A stretch of 18,510 nt of DNA from an uncultured Clostridium sp. (GTDB taxonomy: Bacteria > Bacillota > Clostridia > TANB77 > CAG-508). The DNA is taken from assembly GCA_902492105.1 (NCBI GenBank), contig CABUKD010000036.1, positions 1 through 18,510 on the forward strand, read 5' to 3'. Each line of letters opens with the position of its first letter. Positions within the stretch are counted from its first letter, which is position 1. Of the stretch, positions 13,812 through 18,510 are shown piece by piece. The notes beneath the pieces are model-generated. The model was not told the origin of the DNA, did no database searches, and saw only the letters and a list, made by a program, of their open reading frames with translations. The position numbers and the translations under genes are program-made.

Positions 13812-13986
13812 TATTTAACCTTTCTATTTCTTCATAAAAAATAACACCTGACGGAGAACCGATACTTAACGCACAGTCAACTGGATTTCTTGATATTATT
13901 AAATTTTTATTTTTATCATATCTATAAATAAATCCTTTATATTCTTTCATTTTTAATGCTTTATACAAAATAAAACTAATTATCAT
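13801..13986 (-). CDS. Unidentified small protein, 61 aa
   Basis: This small protein lies in the two-base gap after the portal stop and overlaps the next gene by 11 bases. I use the first ATG because GAGGAATAGAA supplies a Shine-Dalgarno; an internal ATG (codon 13, MKEYKGFIYRYDKNKNLI) has none. The sequence has a hydrophobic first dozen residues, then a YKGFIYRYDKNKNLIISRNP stretch and GVIFYEEIERLNN. I do not recognise it. Position suggests a portal-associated or coupling role, but it could be a small accessory protein. Confidence 0.6.
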   Translation of the reverse strand: MIISFILYKALKMKEYKGFIYRYDKNKNLIISRNPVDCALSIGSPSGVIFYEEIERLNNAN

Positions 13987-13988
13987 TT

Positions 13989-15428
13989 CTATTCCTCATC
14001 TATATTTTCATTAAATCCAAAAGCTTCTTGATTGCTCATTTTTTCTTGTTGTATTGTGTCTAATTCTTCTTGTGTCTGTTGTTTATTTAAGTTCCTATAT
14101 TTTTCTATATATGATTGCTTACTTCTTAGCCCTTGCGATACTTCTTGCATTGCTCTTACTTGCTCTGCTCCTCTGTCCTCTATGATACTATCGTCAAAGT
14201 CTATTGTTACTTCTGCTGCATCTATGGTTGTATTAGAAAATGTTGAAGAAGCATAAGCAATGGCTTTTACAATAGTAATTAAACTATCTTTCAAAACTTG
14301 CTCGTGCTTCTTTATTGTTCTAAACATATCTGAGTTTTCTGAGATAACTCCTGTTGCTGTTTGAATTGCTTGTCCATCAAACTTATATCTCTCTTGTCCA
14401 AAGCCAACTTTACTTGATAATATGTTTAGTTGATAATTTACTGAGTTTATATATTGTTCTGTTCTTAAAGATGCATCATCGTGTTCTATCATACTGTCTT
14501 TATTGAAACCTCTAGGCATACGATATACTGATATGTCGTTAGGGTCAAATACCATTCTGCCTTCACCATCGTCGAATGACAACATTTCCTCTGCTACAAA
14601 AGTCCTTCTTCTTCCAATTACTACTTCATTGTCTAAACCGTCATAAGCATTATCTAAGCATTTTAATGTATCTATTGCATTTGCATAAACAGATAATCCG
14701 AACGGCGTTTCACTATCTATATTGTTACATATATTAGGCGTTATTATTGCAAACCAAGGGATATTGCTTAACGTATCAAATTCCGAAATAAATCCTTCTT
14801 TTTCTTCTTCGTTTGCTTCAACAAAAGAACTATATTTGCCTTTGAACATATAATTTTTTATTACATAGTTTTCTTCTTTATTTAAAACGTGCATTGCAAT
14901 ATAAATATAAGTTTGTCCCTTTTTATGTTTCGTTGTCATAAATGCACATTCTACTATTTTTCCATTTTCCCAAGTTAAAGGTATTATCTTTTTACATTCT
15001 ACAAATTCTAACTTTATTCTCGCATTACTAACATCTAAAACATTTTCTTCTTGTTCTATGTCTTGAACAGACACTACCAATGCTCCAGTTCCAATAGCAA
15101 ATGACTTCTCTATTCCTTTGTTTATTACTACCTCTGCATTGTTTTGCCTCATTATTTCATTTAATGCTTTAGTATCTGCATTTTTCTTTAGATTTATAGA
15201 GACTTTTTCGTTAAATAACAAATCAGCCCAGTCTTCTGCTACCTTCTTAGCACCTTGCATGGACTTCTTTTCCATTTTTACTTTACGTTGTCCATTGTAT
15301 ATATAATAATTGTGAAACTTACGTACTTTACCTCTATACCAACTTTCCCAAATATCTATATACTTTTCCCAATTAAGTTTTTCTGATATATCATAACCTT
15401 GTTTACTAAAAAATTGTTGTAAATTCAT
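13989..15428 (-). CDS. Portal protein (SPP1 gp6-like)
   Basis: The 479-residue product starts with KYIDIWESWYRGKVRKFHNYYIYNGQ and KSMQGAKKVAEDWADLLFNEKVSI, typical of SPP1 gp6-type portals of Firmicutes phages. A wing domain follows (about 100-250), then LKCLDNAYDGLDNEVVIGRRRTFV, then SSKVGFGQERYKFDGQ...QTATGVISENSDMFRTIKKHE, which marks the stem and tunnel region, and a helical, Gln/Glu-rich C-terminal crown. Twelve copies form the channel at the packaging vertex and bind the terminase. AGGAGATAAG precedes the ATG and lies across the TerL stop. Confidence 0.93.
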   Translation of the reverse strand: MNLQQFFSKQGYDISEKLNWEKYIDIWESWYRGKVRKFHNYYIYNGQRKVKMEKKSMQGAKKVAEDWADLLFNEKVSINLKKNADTKALNEIMRQNNAEVVINKGIEKSFAIGTGALVVSVQDIEQEENVLDVSNARIKLEFVECKKIIPLTWENGKIVECAFMTTKHKKGQTYIYIAMHVLNKEENYVIKNYMFKGKYSSFVEANEEEKEGFISEFDTLSNIPWFAIITPNICNNIDSETPFGLSVYANAIDTLKCLDNAYDGLDNEVVIGRRRTFVAEEMLSFDDGEGRMVFDPNDISVYRMPRGFNKDSMIEHDDASLRTEQYINSVNYQLNILSSKVGFGQERYKFDGQAIQTATGVISENSDMFRTIKKHEQVLKDSLITIVKAIAYASSTFSNTTIDAAEVTIDFDDSIIEDRGAEQVRAMQEVSQGLRSKQSYIEKYRNLNKQQTQEELDTIQQEKMSNQEAFGFNENIDEE

Positions 15429-15431
15429 ATC

Positions 15432-16655
15432 TTATCTCCTGCTATTTATCAAATTTTCATAGAAACTGTTTATTGAATACTCAAATGCATCCAAACTATC
15501 TATATCTGTTGTTCCATCGTCTAGTCTTTCATCCTGCGATTTACTGTTCCACAATGCATCTTGAAATGCTTTTGTAATTATGGTGTTCTTTCTTAATATA
15601 TAAAATCTTCTTTGCGCCATTAGTGTACTACTCAAGAATATCCTGTCATTTATTAATCCTTTGCTACAATCTACCACTTGAACTGGTATCCTTTCTTTTT
15701 GACATCTTCTTATTAATCCTAATGTAATTACATTTCCTAATGCTCCATAATCACAAAAAGCATACTGACATTTGTCATATTTGTCGTATACTCTTTTATA
15801 AAACTCTATAAATTTTTCATATATTTGTTCTGGATCATATACTCCAGTTAAATCCATTTCATCTAAAACATAAACATTTCTAAAATTATATGTAATTCCA
15901 CTTGCTACAAACTTTATTTTAGATTTTCCTGCACCATAATCTACACCAATTGATACTATTGCTAATTGCTCATTTACTTTATCTACTAAGAATTTTTCTG
16001 TTTCATCTGCAAATAGCATATATATTGTTCCTTCGGCAGCTTTCCATTCTCCTAAAATATATCTATCAAAAAATACTGTTCCTCTATATTCAGTTTCTAA
16101 TGCTTGTAGAACTTCTTTCGCTAAAAACGGATTGTCGTATAAGGTGTATTTCTGTTGATATATATCTGCATCACTGTCTAAGAATTTTTTAAACCAATGA
16201 CTTGGTCCTTCTGGATTACAAGTTCCATCAAATTTGCTATATGGTTTATCTAACCTTGACTTAAGCATTTGAAATACACCCTCGTTCCACGTTGCTACTT
16301 CATCTCCGTAGCAATATTTGAAACTTGGTCCTCTTATTCGGTTGATATGTTTTACATTATCTGCACCTAAACAGTAACATTTTTCTCCAAATAAAAAAGC
16401 TGTATTATCTGCTTTAATATCAGATACCAGCCCTGTTCCCCATATATTTTGTAAAGGCTCTATTACGTTTCTTTGTAATGTTCCCTTTGTATTTCCTAAA
16501 ATAGCAACTAATCCTTGTTGCCCTGCTACATTTCTTATTCTTTTTGGAATAACATAATAGTCTAAATAGGTTTTCCCACTTCTTGTTGCGCCATATTTTA
16601 CATTCCATCTTCTGTTGGCATTGTCTAAAAATTCTCTTTGTTTTGTTGAAAACAT
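15432..16655 (-). CDS. terL: Terminase large subunit, PBSX/SPP1-type
   Basis: The 407-residue packaging motor ATPase and nuclease. The Walker A motif is GATRSGKT (residues 22-29). Walker B ends in DE at 118-119 (KYCYGDEVATW). The ATPase coupling region and the FDGTCNPEGPSHWFKKF segment (142-158) follow, as in the phage_term_2 group. The RNase H-like nuclease domain has its acidic residues at D239 (IGVDYGAGKS), D302 (AFCDYGALGN) and in TDIDSLDAFEYS (384-395). It cuts concatemeric DNA and pumps it through the portal. It is slightly shorter than SPP1 gp2 but appears complete. The ATG overlaps the TerS stop (TAATG), so the subunits are coupled. Confidence 0.95.
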   Translation of the reverse strand: MFSTKQREFLDNANRRWNVKYGATRSGKTYLDYYVIPKRIRNVAGQQGLVAILGNTKGTLQRNVIEPLQNIWGTGLVSDIKADNTAFLFGEKCYCLGADNVKHINRIRGPSFKYCYGDEVATWNEGVFQMLKSRLDKPYSKFDGTCNPEGPSHWFKKFLDSDADIYQQKYTLYDNPFLAKEVLQALETEYRGTVFFDRYILGEWKAAEGTIYMLFADETEKFLVDKVNEQLAIVSIGVDYGAGKSKIKFVASGITYNFRNVYVLDEMDLTGVYDPEQIYEKFIEFYKRVYDKYDKCQYAFCDYGALGNVITLGLIRRCQKERIPVQVVDCSKGLINDRIFLSSTLMAQRRFYILRKNTIITKAFQDALWNSKSQDERLDDGTTDIDSLDAFEYSINSFYENLINSRR

Positions 16656-17206
16656 TAAACAACACCACCTAGTCCTTTTAGTACTTCGTCTAGTCTTTCT
16701 AATGTTTCCTTATTTGTTGATTTATCATCTCCTATTATTTCATTTAAGTCTTTTAGTGCAGAGGTGAGCATTTTTAATCCTTGCCTATCAATTATTCCCT
16801 TCATAATTTCTATTTTTTCATCTTCTGTTATTTCTTCTTCGCTAGGTTTACTTACTTTATAATCGTACTTAACTTTTTTTGTCTTTTTCTTGTTCTTTAC
16901 TATGTAAGTCTCTAACTGCTTATTTGCTTCTATTATATTAAGTGCTAAATCGTTTGCTATCGTTTTTATATTTGCTATTTGTTCAGCTTCTTTTTCTGCT
17001 TCCTTTTCTGTTACTTTTTCAATTACTTTATTACTCTTTTCTTCCTGTTTTGTTACCTTTTTAATTGTCCATCCTTTTGTCTTTTCTCTGGCATTCCCAT
17101 TATATTTTATATTTTGATTTTCAAGAAAGTCCTTTATTGATTTATAATCACTTAGTATGTATTCTTTCTCTAGCTGCTTCCAATCATATTTTGCCACCTC
17201 GCTCAC
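16655..17206 (-). CDS. terS: Terminase small subunit
   Basis: The N-terminal AKYDWKQLEKEYILSDYKSIKDFLENQNIKY...TKGW segment (about 5-50) is the helix-turn-helix DNA-recognition region seen in Firmicutes phage small terminases. A Lys/Glu-rich coiled-coil stretch follows (55-85), then a helical C-terminus that would oligomerise and bind TerL. The total is 183 residues from the GTG at 17206. The second GTG at 17197 is an equally good start: AGGTGAG lies four bases before it, giving MAKYDW... and 180 residues. The gene begins one base after the stop of the small membrane protein and overlaps terL by one base. It is expected to recognise the pac site or ends of the phage DNA. Confidence 0.88.
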   Translation of the reverse strand: MSEVAKYDWKQLEKEYILSDYKSIKDFLENQNIKYNGNAREKTKGWTIKKVTKQEEKSNKVIEKVTEKEAEKEAEQIANIKTIANDLALNIIEANKQLETYIVKNKKKTKKVKYDYKVSKPSEEEITEDEKIEIMKGIIDRQGLKMLTSALKDLNEIIGDDKSTNKETLERLDEVLKGLGGVV

Positions 17207-17377
17207 CTACTCTTTTAGTTCCTCTTTAAACATCTCAACTATCCTTTTTATTCCTTCTGCTATTACTGCTACTATAAAACATATAATTCCTAAAATAATC
17301 ACTATGCCTATAAAGGCTGCTATTAATGCTACTGGACTAAATATTATTATTAATATAATTACTAATACTTCTAACAT
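17207..17377 (-). CDS. Small membrane protein, 56 aa
   Basis: This small gene fits exactly between its neighbours: its ATG (17377) overlaps the previous stop in TAATG, and its TAG is followed directly by the terS start. Residues 1-41 are almost wholly hydrophobic (two adjacent helices around SPVA), and the last 15 residues are charged (EGIKRIVEMFKEELKE), giving a membrane anchor with a cytoplasmic amphipathic tail. I do not recognise the family. Holin-like size and topology are possible, but holins normally lie beside an endolysin at the far end of the module, so a membrane role linked to the neighbouring zincin is as likely. Confidence 0.65.
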   Translation of the reverse strand: MLEVLVIILIIIFSPVALIAAFIGIVIILGIICFIVAVIAEGIKRIVEMFKEELKE

Positions 17378-17778
17378 TATGATTTCTCCTCCGTCTGTTC
17401 TATTTCTTGATTAAGTAACGTTATAGAAGACTGGTTGGTTCTATCTAACTCGACATCTATACGCTTTATTTCTTTATTGCTCTTATATTGTTCTACGACT
17501 TCATTTATAAAATCATTGCTACTTGCTACTATCTCACATATATCTTCATAATCGTATTTTTTGTCATCATTTTGAGCATGTCCATATTCATATAGCCATA
17601 CATGAACTAACTCATGCTTTAATGTTTTAATTAGATTTGCTTGGTCTTTCAATAATAATATTTCTTGTGTTTTGTAAATTGTAACTCCCATTGTGTAGTC
17701 ATTCTTCATTTCGTTATTTATTTCTGCTTCAGTTACTTCTTTTATGGTCCACTCTGTATTATTTATTTTAAATTTCAT
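17377..17778 (-). CDS. Zincin-like phage metallopeptidase, 133 aa
   Basis: I start this gene at the ATG at 17778, with AGGAG upstream, rather than the in-frame TTG at 17802, which lies inside the preceding gene. The product has a clear HEXXH motif (LKHELVHVWLYEYGH; H55, E56, H59) and a Glu 23 residues after the second His (DICEIVA, E82) suitable as third zinc ligand, giving a small gluzincin of ImmA/IrrE-like or SprT-like appearance. It has no DNA-binding domain. Similar short zincins occur in many Firmicutes prophages near the packaging genes. The target is unknown: repressor cleavage, capsid maturation or host protein degradation are all open. Its TAA overlaps the next ATG. Confidence 0.75.
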   Translation of the reverse strand: MKFKINNTEWTIKEVTEAEINNEMKNDYTMGVTIYKTQEILLLKDQANLIKTLKHELVHVWLYEYGHAQNDDKKYDYEDICEIVASSNDFINEVVEQYKSNKEIKRIDVELDRTNQSSITLLNQEIEQTEEKS

Positions 17779-17792
17779 ACTTATAAATACTC

Positions 17793-17990
17793 CTAATCCC
17801 AACTAGGGTTATACAATCCCATTACTGACCTGCTAATCTTTGCTGTCCTCTCTAATGGTTTCTTGTAGCCTTTTACTTTGTCTATGTCTTTCTCATAATC
17901 TAAACACTTTATTTTCATTAAATTATCTTGTGTTGTTACTACTATTCTTTTATTACAATTTCTCTTTGTACAAGTTTCACACAGCTTCAT
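17793..17990 (-). CDS. Cys-rich mini zinc-finger protein, 65 aa
   Basis: This is the first gene of the operon after the structured leader. The product has C4, C7, C12 and C29 (LCETC...NCNK...KCLDYE), a spacing seen in small phage zinc-binding proteins, then a basic stretch ending GLYNPSWD. AAGAGG precedes the ATG. The function is unknown; DNA or RNA binding is a reasonable guess. The gene ends 14 bases before the preferred start of the zincin and its stop region supplies that gene's Shine-Dalgarno (TAGGAG). Confidence 0.65.
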   Translation of the reverse strand: MKLCETCTKRNCNKRIVVTTQDNLMKIKCLDYEKDIDKVKGYKKPLERTAKISRSVMGLYNPSWD

Positions 17991-18179
17991 TTGTTACCTC
18001 TTTTTTATAAACACTATGCAAGATACAAGCTTTCTGCCTTTTACGAGCTATTTTTCTTTTACTAGTAATCACTTATAATAGCTTTCTCTTCTCATATTAA
18101 GATTTACTGCAGTTCTCTTAATATTCAAGTAGCAATGTACAGGTCTACTGCACGAACTTGTGTCTTATATACTATTTAC
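17991..18179 (-). ncRNA. Gene-free, hairpin-rich leader of the packaging operon
   Basis: No credible reading frame is present in these 189 bases. On the minus strand there are two strong perfect stems: nine pairs with a 13-base loop (18094-18102 with 18116-18124) and seven pairs (18046-18052 with 18077-18083), plus a five-pair stem (18128-18132 with 18145-18149). It may be a structured 5' leader of the 17990 gene or a second small RNA. I found no convincing promoter. Confidence 0.4.
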
Positions 18180-18228
18180 AAGAAAAATAGAGCCACGTGT
18201 TTACATAGCTCCGCAAAAGATTTTTCTT
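18180..18228 (-). terminator. Intrinsic terminator at the 3' end of the putative ncRNA
   Basis: An inner stem (18190-18195 with 18206-18211, GAGCTA/UGGCUC with one G-U) is followed on the minus strand by UAUUUUUCUU. That tract also pairs perfectly (nine pairs) with an upstream A-rich arm at 18220-18228. A plus-strand U-rich tract on the other side makes bidirectional termination possible. Confidence 0.7.
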
Positions 18229-18510
18229 TTTCCTATGTAGATTAGGATTTGCACCTAACATGAGCCAGTTCCCTAAACTGGATTACATACTCTCAATGAG
18301 TTGTACGTGTGACCTAGTTTCACTCCGAAACTCAACCGATGGTATCTCAATCGTTTTTTACTTTCCACCACAAAGCGTCTACTATTACCATTCAGCGATT
18401 ATCGACCTTCTTGCGTTACTATTTCTAGCCGAGCGAGGAACACTTTACAACAACCGCCGTTTAGTTTTACCATATCTAATATCGAACTAGATATGTCTAT
18501 TCCGCCACTA
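18180..18510 (-). ncRNA. Putative large structured non-coding RNA (5' end beyond the window)
   Basis: There is no plausible gene on either strand. The stretch 18241-18480 is about 41% G+C by my count, against about 30% in genes, as expected for structured RNA in an AT-rich genome. Read on the minus strand, it contains a nine-pair hairpin (18471-18495, one G-U) with the tRNA-like T-loop TTCGATA and a 5-bp hairpin (18317-18331). Downstream, a three-way junction is closed by TATGTA/TACATA (18284-18289 with 18234-18239), holding one 6-bp hairpin (18265-18281) and a second T-arm-like hairpin (TTAGG-TGCAAAT-CCTAA, 18242-18258). A terminator follows. Size and phage context recall ROOL and GOLLD RNAs, but I cannot confirm membership. 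Confidence 0.55.

Noticed and set aside
18030..18180. Short reading frame of about 30 codons in the operon leader
   Set aside because: Open for only about 30 codons, with no start codon carrying a ribosome binding site, and it overlaps perfect hairpins.
18234..18289. Ordinary tRNA in the three-way junction
   Set aside because: T-arm-like and anticodon-like hairpins are present, but the D-arm is missing, the anticodon would be AGG with A34, and there is no CCA. I treat it as part of a larger RNA.
18260..18490. Plus-strand open frame of 76 codons over the putative ncRNA
   Set aside because: No Shine-Dalgarno, opposite to all other genes, no recognisable protein pattern, and it overlaps the strongest RNA hairpins.
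1..18510. CRISPR array, insertion sequence, integrase or attachment site
   Set aside because: No regularly spaced repeats, no transposase or integrase motifs and no long direct or inverted repeats were seen in this window.

Overview
The window holds most of the head-and-tail (late structural) module of a siphovirus, either a free phage or a prophage. All real genes lie on the minus strand, so the module reads from right (18.0 kb) to left. Coding DNA is AT-rich (roughly 30% G+C), Shine-Dalgarno sites are strong (AGGAGG type), TAA stops dominate and stop/start overlaps of the form TAATG or ATGA are common. The one tRNA gene encodes its CCA end. Together these suggest a low-GC Firmicutes or Mycoplasmatota-like gut host. 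Gene order and families (PBSX-type TerL, SPP1 gp6-like portal, Phage_min_cap2 protein, GP20-like scaffold, HK97-fold capsid, Gp15-type tail assembly protein) match temperate siphoviruses of Firmicutes.

Layout in transcription order. 18510-17991 is a gene-free, locally GC-enriched stretch rich in perfect hairpins that ends in a terminator; it is probably a large structured non-coding RNA. 17990-16655 carries a Cys-rich miniprotein, a HEXXH zincin, a small membrane protein and TerS. 16655-12412 carries TerL, the portal, two small unknown proteins and a minor capsid protein. 12378-12304 is a tRNA-Trp(CCA). 12165-8551 carries scaffold, major capsid, a small head protein, three connectors and the tail terminator. 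8427-6687 carries tail tube and tail assembly chaperones. 6607-5934 is a two-gene moron with its own promoter and terminator. 5887-1 carries a Com/KTR-like zinc ribbon, tape measure, distal tail protein, tail-associated protein, an S74-chaperoned fibre, a baseplate-like protein and the start of one more gene.

The most unusual signal concerns decoding. By my scan of roughly 5,700 codons, CGG occurs in frame only twice, in the tail terminator and in the tail-associated protein. At both places the family-like C-terminus continues in the +1 frame if the C of CGG is skipped, so that GGN (Gly) is read instead. This looks like programmed +1 frameshifting at a hungry or unassigned CGG codon. Separately, the major capsid gene ends in an A10 run, and the next reading frame has no credible start codon of its own. 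A -1 slip on that run would fuse the two into an extended capsid protein.
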